The notes under the pieces: model-generated
Seen by the model: the letters and a program-made list of their open reading frames with translations, nothing else
Told to the model about the DNA's origin: nothing
The model's database searches: none
Made by a program: the position numbers and the translations under genes
Shown here: positions 11,663-23,874 of the stretch, piece after piece
Position numbering within the stretch: the first letter of the stretch is position 1
How the letters are laid out: each line of letters opens with the position of its first letter
Assembly (NCBI RefSeq): GCF_025602895.1
Contig: NW_026516264.1
Location: forward strand, 62,001 to 126,000
Reading direction: 5' to 3'
DNA length: 64,000 nucleotides
DNA from: Polychytrium aggregatum
Lineage: Eukaryota; Chytridiomycota; Chytridiomycetes; Polychytriales

Positions 11663-14600
11663 TCATTTCTTCTGCCGGCGGGTCCTGGCGGCCTCCTTGC
11701 GCATCGGCTTTGGCTTGTCGCTTCGGTCTCTGCTCTTGATTTCGCCGAGTTTATCCTGAGGGACGCGCATGATCGACACCGGCACACCATAGACCACGGG
11801 GGCGGCTCCGGTGAGATACGGGAGTTGGCAGTCCTCACGCGCTCGCTGCATCGCTTGCGGGAGCGACATCGTATCCTCTTGTGCTGCCTCGGCGTCCTTC
11901 CGTGCCAGGCCCCATCGCTTCAGGAGCGAGGCCGTAAACCGGTCGATATCGCCGTCGGTAATGTCCCACAGATTCGCTGCCAGCGCGGGGCTGCAGCCAC
12001 GATTTGGTGAGCACGGTGCAGATCGCTTCTCGGGAACCATGCTGCACCGCTCTCACACCATGCTGCTTCGGTGCGGCGGCAGGCCACCGTGCACAAGGTC
12101 CCGACTTACCAACCAGCCATGAGATAGGAAACCGCCGCTCCGGAGGGGTCGAATTCACCACAAGTGCTGAGGCGTCCACTGCTGCATCCTATCAGCAGCG
12201 TAGTGCAGCACTTTTTCAGCTTGCGCACTGATCGGCTGGGAACGTACTGCTCGCCGCTGCCGTGTCCAATGTATCTGCAGAAGAAGAGCCGCCATGTTCA
12301 GCGACGAGAAGAGCCACGGCACGGCGACTTTAGCGACACCGAGCAGTGTGCAGGCGTGCTGCGGACTCGGGCTGCACAATGTGAACGTCGGTCGACAAAC
12401 ATTTGCTGGATGGTCACTGCTGGGGACGTACGGGCCCACCGGCATACTCACACAAACAACTCTGACTGCTCGAGGGCCTCGGCAAACTCCTTCTCGGTTG
12501 GCGCCCTACCAATCACCGACCTCCAGGTCGCGCGGCTGCAGTGGCATCAGAGTCATTAGTTCACTTAGTTGACCGCAACAGTCCTACTGCGCGCCAGGCT
12601 GCTGGGCAAACAGTGTGTATGCTGCTGGGATGCTTGTCGTCTTTACCTTTGTGCAAAGTCGTTGAACATGTCCTCCGTCTTCTTGAGGTCTTGGCCTGGA
12701 TTCAGGACAAAGAAGCTCTCGTCAGAGTCAATGGTCCATGTGCTTGGCTGGATGGGGCTGGGTATTTTGGATGGTGACGTTGCTGCTGCTGCGTCAGATT
12801 CGCGTGCCGCCACCCCAGAGGAGTGCAGCCGATCCCGCAGAAAGGCGATCGATGGCAGTCGCGAGACCGGGTGGCGTCTGAGGGAAGGCAGGCTCTCCCA
12901 CGGAAGCGATTGCAGATGCTTGTCCAAAATCAAAAGAATGTGTTTGGGCTTTGATCCAGATGGCAGTGACGTGGCTGACAGTGTCCGCTCAAGGAGACTC
13001 CGAAGCTCGTCAATCATCTGTGGAAACAGACAGGCAGTTCAGCTCACGACGCCGATGCCAGAGGAACAACACGACCCAGGCGCAACTCCTCGATGGATCG
13101 CAATCTCAAGGACCACACCTCTTACCGTTTCGATCTCCAGCTCGTCGTAATCAACATCGATGCCCCCATACTGGCACATGTCCATCAGATAATAGATGAT
13201 GTCTTCGAGATCGGCGGCAGCAGGCTCGTCGCCCAAGCCCAAGCCAAGGATGACCTGGCAAAAGCGGCCGTCAAGCTCGATGCCGTCCTTGGCCTGGTCC
13301 CGTGTGTTCGGTCTGCTCCGTTTGCCAGAGATCCATCGTGCGACGCAGTTGGTCAGCTCGTCTTTGAAGCCTTCCACGAGGCCACTGCTGATGCCTTCTC
13401 CAAGCTCTGCTCCGAGCAGCCCGCGGAATCCGCAAAGCCATTCATTCTCCAGTCGCGCCAGGAGCTCCCGAAGCTGCGTGTCGAGGGCCTTTCGGTCTTC
13501 CCACCACTTGCGCTTCTCTTCGTGGGTGATTTCGCTCGACTTTGCCTTCGCGGCAATCGGTCCTTCCGTGGTCTCGCGACTCTGCTTCAGGATGTGCTCG
13601 AGCTCGGCCACAACGTCGGCCAGGACCAAGCCAGCCTCTTCGCCTTCGCGGAAAGCTTTCCGCTGCATCGGAAGTCGCAAGACCACCGGTGCCTCGTTGC
13701 TCTCGATGCGCGAGAGATACAAATCATGCCGCTCCTGGTCTACTGACAGCGAGACGACCACCCATTCATCAGGCAGACGCTCCACAATGTCGCTCTGAAA
13801 CTCAAGTGTGCCGGCGCTGGCTTCAGAGCGATAGAGGTTGTACAGTTCTCGTACTCGGTCGTCTTCTTGGTCTGCACCTTCGGCATCTCCTCGCGCCTGG
13901 GGCTGAGCGCTCGGCCACAGAATCGTCTGAGAAGAGCCTGCCCTGGTGCCTGTGCTATCCATTTTCTCTCGAAGCACAGTTTCCATTTCACGGCGGTGCG
14001 TCAGGCCCTTGCCAAATTCTGTGAGACGACATGACCACACAGTTGAGTTTGGCGCCGTCTCTGGATAGCTACTGTGATCGTGGTAGTGCATCAGAGTCGC
14101 TACAAGTCCCCCGAACTCACCGAGACAGAATGCAGAGTGCAGCGCAAGCTGGCTTGGGGTCATGGAGTTGTCGCCGGGGGTGAGATGGGCTTTGGCCAGG
14201 TTGAGGAGCACTCGGTAATGACAGGTGTCCAGGAGCATCTGTGCAGAGCCGTAGGTGTACGCCGATACAAAAGAGTCCTGCAGGAGCTCGTCCGTTTGGA
14301 TGATGCTCTTCCGAATCGACTTGGAGAGGCTCATCTCGCGTCCATTGGCCTTGGGCACGCCCCATGGCAGTGCCAGAACTGGATACAGATGCGATCACAC
14401 ATACCGCCGTCAAGATTGGCACAAGGACATCTGGATGGCTGAGGAAGCAGGACACTGTCTACTAGCATCAGCGACCCGTGCTGATGCGTACATACCACTA
14501 TCTGAGAACATGTCCAACAGTGGCGTTCCGCTGAGATATTTCATGAGCTTGCCCACTTGCAGCATACCGAGAGTCGCGTAGAACTCGGCCTGTACAGCAC

Positions 14601-17600
14601 ACGGCCAGAAAAAGTCATCAGTGCACTGTGGTGGCGATGCGAGCAGCACGACATGGCGACAACATGACCAAACTACTCCACCTGCTCGAATCCAGAGAGA
14701 TCGACGTCGTCACTTTCAATCAGCACTTTCTCTCCCTCCCCTATCTTGCCCAGTCGACCCAAAGCATGTCCTGTGCGGCGCCGGCCAAGCACAAAGGGGG
14801 GGGATTAGTATCGTATCCCGGCCAACTCTGACTCGTCTGGCAAACGACTCACCAATCTTGGATATCAGCGACGACTTGAGATCCAGAAGCAGGCGGCACT
14901 CGTTGATGAGCTGGCTGTCGAGCTCTGTTTGGTAGACGAACGAGTCAGCCAAGCAGCCTTTCAGCGACAGAAGTCATTGAATCGGCGATCCAGCCAGCAC
15001 AGACCTTTCGATGGCTCGTCGTCGATGAGCATGTCATCGGCCGACTTGGAAATCGCCTTGGCCATCGCCTTTTCGCGCGGGGTTTCAGGCACTCTACAAA
15101 GGCCAGAGCGCAAAGCGTCCGTGAGTATGCGGCCTGCGACTCGGCCGGCAGAAGCACCTACGCAGCGGGGCTGCCCATGACACCAGACTCACTCAAACAG
15201 CTTGTTCTCCAGTCCAGATATCATGGCCGGCGCCATCGAGTCTTGCAGTTGGTTCCGGCTCGTTCTCAGGAGCTTCAAGGCCCCAGTATACTGGCCTGTT
15301 CTCAAGAGGAGATCGCCCTCGCGTATCTTGGTGAGAACTCCATCCTTGATCGGGACATCGGCCGCAAGCTGGACCGTCGATTCGATCGGGAAGTCCCATG
15401 CGCAATGTGACGGAGGTTGTCAGTGGCTTGCATGGCAGCACCGCAAAGCCAAGTCTCAAGTATGTCTGTCCCCGGATCCTGTCGCAAACAAACCTCCTGC
15501 TGGACCTTGTCCGTTTGGGCAATGAGCTCCCGGCTCTCGTCAAAGCGCTCTCTCTTGCAGTCCAGCTCGGCAAGCCCGCCCAGAAACTCGACGACAAAGG
15601 CCCTGGATTGGATCTTCTCGGCCAGCTCCAGTCCGCGCTTGTAGTAGTATTCGGCTTCCGCAACGGAGCCGCGGAGAACATGCAGCCGTCCCAGCCATGA
15701 GTATGACTCCATGAGCTGTTGCGCAGCATTTTTGCCGTTCCGCAGGTCGCTCTTAGAAAGAGCCTCCTTGAAAATGCTGACGTTGCTGAGCTCATGTGTG
15801 CCGTAGAGGCTGCTGAGCGCCCAGAGGTAGTTGGTCCCATCGTAGAGCGCATCGTTGATTTTGCCCTGGATGCAGGAATGCAGCGTAAGAAGCCCCGATT
15901 GGCCAGCACTCTGACGCAGGTTTCGACACACAGTCATGATATTGTTGTGTCCACTGCGAGCGCTGCAAATACCTCTGCAAAGGCCAAATGTCCCCGAACG
16001 AAATACGCAAACGATATGATGTTCAGCCGGTGGATCTTGTTGCCGGGCTCGTTGATGAAGGAGACATGCTGAGACTCAATCGTGTCAAAAACAGCGCGAC
16101 TGTGGAATGCAAATGATAAATCAGTCGCGCTGTCATCAGGCAGTTGTCTGCCCCGGCCGTCTGTTCCGGCTGTCTGTCCCAGCCGCAGCCGCAATCTCGG
16201 ATCTGGCAGATCGCCCGCCAAGCCTGACCTTTTCTCTGCATTGCCGATGCACACAAGGTAGAAGCAGTAGCACAGCTTCCAGTAAACGACAACAGCCTCG
16301 GCGACAGTTCCTGCATCGACAAGTTCCTTGGCATCTGCAAAAGCTGCACCGGCCCGGCCCGTGTAACCCAGCTCCAGATAGCTGTATCCGATATTGACGA
16401 GACACTGGGCGGCCTCTGCAGTAAGGCCCAGCAAGCATGCAGATCGATATGCAGCCGAGAAGGTGAGTCGTATCGCTCAGGAGCGCTTGCTTTGGCTGGA
16501 TACACAGAGTTGCATCGAGGGTCGCTTACCGTTGGCGGATGGGGACGCGCGCAGATTGTTGAGCTTGAGCGCCAGACGCAGTGAGAGGATTCTGCTCAGA
16601 GGCTGTTTGAGGATATCAAAATACTCGGACAGCATATCTAGCCAAGAGGGAGTGGAAGACATTTGAGTGAAGACACGAGCATGAAGGGCAGGTCGCCTTC
16701 ACTGCGATCATCGCCATGTGTTTCGCCGACACTCGCTTTGACGACAGCTGGAGCAGGCGCTTACGGAGGTGTGCATAAGATGCCTCGATATCCCGGAAGG
16801 ACTGCCCGATTGCTGTGCACGCTTGCTCTGAAACAAAAACCATTCCAGGAGCGATCGTTCCAATCGACAGAATCAGTATCGCACTGTTTGCCGCTCGCCC
16901 AGCGCCGCCGATTGTGATCCAGCCGGTAATTGGGCAGCCGTCACCCACCACAGTAGCGTGCAGGAATGGGCTGGAGAAGCTGCTGCCATATTTTCAGGGC
17001 TTGCTTGAATGGCTTGGGTTGGTAGGATGCGCTTTCGAAGAGTAGGACGCCTTTGAAGACATAGGCGCACGCTAGGACATCAGAATGGCTTCGACTCGAT
17101 GATGTGGCTTCAACCGGTAACTATGAAAGAGGCCGGCGAGTCAGCGGCATATCGTTGAGCGTCGGCGGTCCATCAATCGCGACTACCGCGTTCCCGTTTG
17201 GGATGTGTGCAAAGCCTGGTGTGCTGTATCATTCAGTCGTCCTTGTAGGACTCAATCGAGCTCAGATGGAACGGCGGCTTACATTACTCTTGAGCAAGTC
17301 GATGGCTGATTCGCATGTCTGCAAGGCGACAGAGACTGAATCCGCCTCGCCCGCGAGACGAATGATCTTGGCGCTTTCGATCAAGCATGCCGCTCGCTGG
17401 ACCGACGGCGCAGTGTATTGGCTCAAGAGCCACGATACGACTGCATCACGGCACTGCAATGATCGCAAGCTGGTACCGCTCTCGGGTCGCCGCTGGGGCT
17501 TTGGAAGGAACTGCAACTCCAGCTCGGCAACTGCAACTCGGTAGCGCTCGCGGAGCTGTGTCAATTTCTGATGGAGCAAATCCGGGTCCTCGATGACATC

Positions 17601-20600
17601 CGATGACGCAGCAGCCTTGGCCTGGATCAAAACCGACTTGGTGTGCTTCTCGACGAGCTTGACGATAAACGCGGTTTCCGGTATCCTCAGAGCCCCACTC
17701 AAAGTTGTGGCAAGGAGGCGCTCATACACCGAGGGGCCGGTGCTCTCGAGAATGCTGGCGATGAGTCCTTGCGCTTGCTGTTGCACCAGAGCGTGTGTGA
17801 GTGTTGTGCTTGGAGATATCGCAGCATACTGGTTCCTGCCAGACACTTACCGCATGATCGGATACCGCCAGGTAACAGGACACCAAAGCGTCGCGCCGCC
17901 GTAGCAGTGTCGACAGCATTTCAGCGTGTGTCGGCGCCTCGGCGTCGGTCTGACGAAGGACGTGCTCGACCAAACTGCAGGACTGCTGGAAATATCTCGC
18001 TGCGCAGTCGAATTCTCCAGAGTTGTAGAGTTTGCCGCCGAGGTTGTAATATGCGGCCGAGACAGTCATAGTGCTACTCACGAGTCCGTATTTTCTGCAC
18101 CACTGCTCAGCCTTTGTCAGGAAGCGTTCGGTCTCCTCGCCTGTCGGTGCTGAGAGACTGGCGATCGAGATGTAGCCTTCCGCTATGCTTGGTGCGACCT
18201 TACTAAGCAAGAGAGTGCGACATCCCGACTTTGGATCGGCCAGATGCATATCAGAGAGAATGAGCGATGATATACTTATCCAGCCAAGGACACAGGTCAC
18301 TGCCTACCTGGCTTATCTCGATCCAGCGGTCGCATATCGTCGCAAAGTCGTCAAAGATGGCGACACTTGGCTGTAGCAGCACACTCCGATAGTCCTGAGG
18401 CAAGCTTCCATCCGGCCACGACTTCAAAAGATCAGCCAGTAGTCTGCGAAGCGCATCGGCTGATCGCATCAGCACCTTGGAGGCATCGAGCGGACCACGC
18501 GCCAACTTTTGCAGGGGCTCATTGGCCGCCTCTTGGGCTGCGCGGACGGCTCTTTCGACATTTGGGATCGAGTTCAAATTCAGCGAGCGCTTGGGATCTT
18601 GCGGAGGTGTTGACACCGGTGTGAGTTTGTGGCATGATGTAAATTTACTGAACACACGGCTGGTGAACGCACCTGCAGCATCTCGAATCTCGATCACAGC
18701 TAGCTCAATGAGGCTGGAGAGCGAGAGCACGATCCTTGCAGCCTCCGCGGTCCAGAGCTCAGCAAAGTGCAAGTATTGCTCGAGTGCGGCTTGAGTCGTC
18801 GACACATCGGACAGCTGCGCCGTTTGGTGGAAGTTGGAAGTTGGAAGTTGGAAGCTGGAATCGCCTATCAGCACTGCGACCACCTTGCGTGGGAGGCCAC
18901 CGACTCATGGCGAGAGGACAAACCTTTTTGACGACGTATATATAATGCTCTCGCCACAGCAGCGAGGACTGTCGCGACGTGTCGGTATCGTTTGGGAGAT
19001 CCATATCGCTAATTTGACGATAAAAATCCGTGATCCTTCTCAAAGTGTCTTGTGGGTTTGCTGTGAGAGACGGAAGTAGTGAAACTGGGCTCAGATTCCA
19101 GGGCGCGACCGACTGCGACCGATTGCGACCGATTGCGACCGATTGCGACCGATTGCGACCAAAGCTGCATCAAATTGTTTCGCAATGCTTACAAGTGGCA
19201 GCGCGCTCAAAGTTGGCTCCAAATTTGAATACGTTGTCGTGGAATCGCAGCGGACACGGGTCCTTTGTTCGGACATAGAGCTGAAGTGCTATCGCACGCA
19301 GCTGCAGCACACCCACGTATCCTTGATCTATAGTCGCAGACGAGAGTGAGTCATACGACAGAATTATCGATGTGCGATTGTACAGCCAATTAGCGCATGA
19401 GGGGCGCCTGGATACTCTTCGGCATATGTGTCTGGGCTGGTGTCGCCGCGAATGCATTGGCAGGCAGGATGGATGCGCAAGCCGCCAGACGGCATGAGTC
19501 AGCGCACGATGATGGATGCGTACCAATTTTGAGAGACGAATTGAAGAGTAGCCGATATAGCCCGTCGCATATCCTCTGTCCGGCCGGTAGATCGATCCTT
19601 AGCATGGCGTCACACACTGCAACACATGATGCCATGTTGAGCAGATCCATCTGGATGAACAACGGGGTATTAGCCACAGCAACGAGCAGGGCTGGACGCA
19701 TGACGGGTAGTTTGTGCGGCATGGTCGCTGGGACTGCAAGATTTGCTCGAGGCTTACTCTAGGACGTCTCAATGTGCTGAGCAGTATCTTGGCAGCACCA
19801 TGCTGAAAGTTGGATACCAGATTGAGGATGCTCGCATCGCCGCAATTATCGCCTGCGGTGCAACAAAAGTCCAGTAGCCGAGACCACTCGGCCTCCGAGT
19901 CTGGTTGGAGGAGCGCAGAGACATCTTTGGGAGTGACTAGGGGTGTGTCGATGTCCATGGGTCCCTGGGCCGCGACAGTCCCAGGTGGCTCGAGCTCTGG
20001 CGATGCACTGCCGCCAGTCTCAAGCAGAGCGCGGAGCATTGGTTTCACATGCACAAATATTCTTAGGGCAGGCTCTGTCTGGAGAACGATAGACTGGCTT
20101 TAGAAACGGTACTGAGGCCGAGCGGGCGACGCAGCAACGCAGCGCAGACCAAATCCAGGTGCAAGGACAGCTGGTCAGCCACAAACAAGATGCAGAGTCA
20201 TCTACCATGTTCAGGTCCACGAATTTGAGTGCGACGCTAACAAAGGCTTTGAGAAGATCGGCTCGGGCAAGCGACAGCGAGGGCTCGGTCAGCATGAGCA
20301 CTTGAATCGCAAGCAGCGTCGTCTCGCCGAGACAGTCCCTCTGCGGATGCCCCTCCTGCTTGAAGCTGCCAAAGATGGCCGAGTCTCGTTCTGATTCCAG
20401 ACTTGGTACCGACAGTAGCTTGGCCGAAGTGCCTGGCTTTCGATTTGCTGCCAATGTGCGCGCATGTGTCCCGGAGGCGATGGCCTTTGCAGTGTTGGCT
20501 GTGGAAGATGACGATGTCTTGCCCAGATCTCCAGCTGGTTTCGGTGGCTGGACGGACTTTGAAAGATCTGCGAGTGTTCGAGCATTTTGGTTGAGGACAT

Positions 20601-20949
20601 TCATTGCAAACAGACCCATCTTGGCTCTGGACACCTTGAGATCCTCTGACAAGGCAACGGAGCTGGTTGCCGACTTTTTCGGCTGCCGCTGCTGCTTCAG
20701 AGTCGGCGCCGGCTTGGACACGGCGACGGCCTTGCCGCTGGCAATGCGACTGCGCTTAGAGGCAGGCACCTGCAGCAATGACGGCGGCGTGGGCTCGGAT
20801 TGCGGTGCAGCATCCCTCTGCAAGAGCAGCGGCAGCAAGTAGTGCCAGATCCGGGTGGTCAGGGCGATGCCGAGCTGATCTGGCAGGGCAAGCTCCCGGA
20901 GCAGATCCTCGGCAACCGGGTCGAGTCTGTGGGCGCTTGTCTTGGACAT
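11663..20949 (-). CDS. ESP1: Separase (sister-chromatid separation protease)
   Basis: A C50-family cysteine protease that cleaves the cohesin kleisin at anaphase. Exons that could be fixed, on the complement: 11663-11990, 12110-12274, 12452-12505, 12647-13017, 13126-14378, 14496-14589 (catalytic half) and 19758-20078, 20206-20949 (5' end); roughly a dozen more coding blocks lie between 14690 and 19700, so about twenty exons in all. The protease domain is complete: HILLILDKHLQSLPWESLP, SRLPSIAFLRDRL, FFVLNPGQDLKKTE, the catalytic-His motif YIGHGSGEQY (His codon 12262-12264), the catalytic-Cys motif CCTTLLIGCSSGRL (Cys codon 12184-12186), then YLMAGCPALAANLWDITDGDID across an intron. The upstream half is helical and TPR-like, for example KGVLLFESASYQPKPFKQAL near 17000 and EAEYYYKRGLELAEKI near 15640. 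The start at 20949 (MSKTSAHRLDP) is the first ATG giving a helical rather than low-complexity N-terminus. Introns hold minisatellites. Confidence 0.9.
19111..19160. repeat. 10-bp minisatellite GATTGCGACC, five copies
   Basis: Five tandem copies, the first reading GACTGCGACC, in an intron of separase. A second short tandem (GGAAGTT, three copies, about 18833-18855) lies in another separase intron. Confidence 0.9.
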
Positions 20950-21445
20950 ACGGGCTCTAGCGGCGGTCGGGTGTGCCCTGGGCGGTGGAACAGGCCAGCA
21001 GACAGACGGGATGGCGAGCGGGTGAGGAGGGACGCTCAGGACCAGATGGCTGCCAGGGAGCGAGCGAGGATGGTGGGCCAGAGCAAGCCATGCGTTGCGC
21101 AGCACAACGCCGGATCGATCCACCCGGCGCACTCGATCCACCCGGCACACTCGATCCACCCGGCACACTCGATCCACCCGGCACACTCGATCCGGCTGCC
21201 TTCCAGAAGCCGCGCGAGCGCAGCAGGGCAGCCCCTGACTCAGCATCGGCCATCGTGTCCGCCGGTGACTCGCCGCCACGCGCAAACAGTCATTGTCGCC
21301 ACGTCGCGGGTCGGCTCATATAAAATCCCCACCATCTCACACCACCCTCCGTTCCCAGCAAGTACTCCTTCCAACTTCCCTCCAAGATCCTATCATCTCT
21401 GTCCTCACCAGTCCAGGCTACAGTCCCTTCCTCAGTCTCCCGACA
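20950..21445. promoter_or_regulatory. Divergent promoter: separase and SERBP1-like gene
   Basis: A 0.5-kb region between two start codons on opposite strands. It holds four copies of an 18-bp repeat. No gene seen. Confidence 0.5.
21116..21187. repeat. 18-bp tandem repeat, four copies
   Basis: Unit CGATCCACCCGGCACACT (first copy with a G in place of one A), four copies head to tail, ending in a partial CGATCC. It lies in the shared promoter of separase and the small basic protein gene. Confidence 0.95.
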
Positions 21446-21928
21446 ATGCTGCACGAAAAGTACGATAGCGCCGCCGACAGCCAGGAGCACGACCATCACC
21501 TTGCGTAAGTACCGGCTGCTTCTCAAGCAAGTCTCCTCATTGGAGATATACCGGCATTCGTCCATGAAACCACCATTCTGGCCACACCTCTCACACCCGC
21601 TTCTCGCTCGCCAACCCACAGACGCAACAGCCGCACGGATCCACGGGGTCTGCCCAAAAAGTCCGGCTGCGGTGGTGCCCACAACTGGGGCAGCTTCATG
21701 GACGATGTAGACTATATCATGTCACATCCCAATGCGCGCTCGCTGCTACGAGGTCCCCGCACTGTCCAGACCGTGCAGACGGTCGACGAAAAGACCTTTT
21801 GTCGCATGTCCGGCAAGCCCATCCTTCCGCCAAAGGAGCTCCCGCATTTTGACCAACCCACCGTCGTCAAGGTCCAGCACAAGCGCCATCGCCAACGACG
21901 TCACAGCTATCCTCTGGCTGCCCACTGA
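21446..21928 (+). CDS. Small basic protein with SERBP1/HABP4-like GGxxxHNWG motif (paralogue 1)
   Basis: Join 21446-21504 and 21622-21928; 121 residues, phases close. It starts MLHEKYDSAAD, has the block DPRGLPKKSGCGGAHNWGSF at about residues 25-44, followed by DDVDYIMSHPNARS, then EKTFCRMSGKPI, PHFDQPTVVK and a basic KRHRQRRH tail. The GG..HNWG element resembles the GGSGSHNWGT segment of animal SERBP1/HABP4, ribosome-associated mRNA-binding proteins; that link is a short-motif resemblance only. A paralogue with the same two-exon structure and the same split position is at 28566-29299 on the other strand. Function not established. Confidence 0.7.
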
Positions 21929-22425
21929 AGCGCTGGCCGCCGCTTCCCCCCCCCTCTATAATTCTGCTTGGATCTAAACTGTACTATAATCTCGGCTCAC
22001 GCCCATCCTCACAACACCTTTCGTTTCATGTTGATACTTTCTTCCGCTGCCCTGATTATATCGCACTCAATATATCGACTGCCACATTGGCCTCAAAGTT
22101 GGCGTCGTCGTAAATGCGCATCAAGCCGCTCTATTGGAGCTGGCCCCAAACCGCCGCACTCAGGCATGACGTCAGGTGCGACCCACCAATCGGGCAGGAT
22201 CCCTCTGGGAAAGGGCTCGCACAAGCAATGCACCAAACGCAACATAGCTCGGATGAAGAGCGGGGCGGATCCGTCGGGAGCCAGAACGCTGCGTGCACAG
22301 ATGGGAGGGAGCGACATGGTTTTGGTCTGTCCATAGTATTGGCACACATACACAGACAGCCCGGGACTCTGGCCGGGACGCATGCCCGTCGCGCTGCTCG
22401 CCACCACCAATACGATCGAGGTGCC
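21929..22425. other. Convergent intergenic region
   Basis: 3' UTR space between the small basic protein gene and adenylosuccinate lyase. It holds a CRE-type palindrome TGACGTCA at 22167-22174, which is far from any start codon and so may be fortuitous. No gene seen. Confidence 0.5.
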
Positions 22426-23002
22426 TTAGACGGTCAGTTCGACCTGCTGGACCTGGCCGAGGATGGTGTCGTAGGGCTTGAGGGCCAGCAAAACCTCCTC
22501 CCGGATAAAGCGATCGACCTGCTGGGGCGCACGGCCAGTAAAGGTCGAGGGATCGAGGAGCTTGTCCAGCTGCGGGACGATGGGGCTGAAGTAAGGGGTC
22601 TGCTTGATACGCTCGATAAGGTCGTTGTCGAGGCCCAACTCCTTGACCTGTCGGGCGGCCTGGTGAGAGAGGACACGGATCTCTTCGTGGCAGACCTGGC
22701 GATCGCCACCGGCCTTGACCATGGCCATGATGATGTTCTCGGTGGCCATGAAGGGGAGCTCCTGCAGGATGCGGCGGCGGATGACCTGAGGGTAGACAAC
22801 CATGCCGTCAAAGATGTTCTGCAGCAGCGACAGGAGAATGTCGGTGGTCAGGAAGGCCTCGGGGATGCTGACACGGCGGTTGGCCGAGTCGTCGAGGGTG
22901 CGCTCGAGCCACTGCACGGCGGCGGTCTGCTGAGTGTTGCCGACAAGGGTCATGAGATGGCGGGCCAGCGAGCAGACACGCTCCGAGCGCATGGGGTTGC
23001 GC

Positions 23003-23033
<31 letters not shown>

Positions 23034-23874
23034 CCTTCTCAAAGGGTTCCTCGAGCTCCTTGAGATGGGCCAGCAGGCGGATGTCGGTGGCGATCTTGTG
23101 GGCCGAGGCACCAAAGGACGAAAGCGCATTGAGGACATCCAGATCGACCTTGCGGGTGTAGGTCTGGCCGGTGACCAGGAAGGCCGACGAGAAGCCCGAG
23201 AGCTCAGTCACCCGGGCATCGAGCTGCTCGACCTTGTCGTGGTCGCCGTCGAACAGCGCCAGGAACGAGCCCTGGGTGCCGGTGGTGCCCTTGACGCCAC
23301 GGAAGCGCATGTCGGCGCGGGCTCGCTCGATGTTGCGCAGATCCAGGAGCAGGTCCTGGAGCCAGAGGCAGGCGCGCTTGCCGACGGTGGTCAGCTGTGC
23401 GGGCTGGAAGTGGGTGAAGCCGAGGGTGGGCAGGTCCTTGTGAGCGACGGCAAAGTCCGAGAGCTTCTTGATGCAGCTGGCCAGCTTGGGGATCACAATG
23501 TCGAGGCCGTCGCGCATCATAATCAGCTCCGAGTTGTCGGTGACATAGCACGAGGTGGCTCCCAGATGGATGATGCCAGCGGCCTTGGGGCAGGCCACGC
23601 CGAAGGTGTGGACGTGGGCCATGACATCGTGCCGGCGGCGCTTCTCCTCGGCAGTGGCGAGCTGGTAGTCGATGTTGTTGACGTTGGCCCGCATCTCCTC
23701 GATGGCTTCGTCGGTGACGTCCTTCAGGCCCAGCTCCTTCTCGGCAACGGCCAGGTTGATCCAGAGCTGTCGCCAGGTGCTGAACTTTTTGTTGTCCGAG
23801 AAGTTGTGGGCCATCTCGGGCGAGGCGTACCGGGAGGTCAGGGGGCTCGAGTAGCGGTCGTGCAGGTCAGCCAT
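22426..23874 (-). CDS. ADE13: Adenylosuccinate lyase
   Basis: Single exon, 482 residues, the usual length for the eukaryotic enzyme. It catalyses two beta-eliminations in purine synthesis, SAICAR to AICAR plus fumarate and adenylosuccinate to AMP plus fumarate, in the cytosol as a homotetramer. Seen in the protein: [47 protein letters not shown] (first conserved region with the general-acid His), [10 protein letters not shown], and the fumarase/lyase signature [15 protein letters not shown] with the catalytic Ser of the flexible loop. The start is the first ATG in frame that precedes the conserved N-terminus; the frame stays open upstream but that extension is not conserved in composition. 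The absence of introns stands out among its intron-rich neighbours. Confidence 0.97.

Noticed and set aside
22167-22174. TGACGTCA as a promoter CRE
   Set aside because: It lies between convergent genes, far from either start codon, so a promoter role is not supported.
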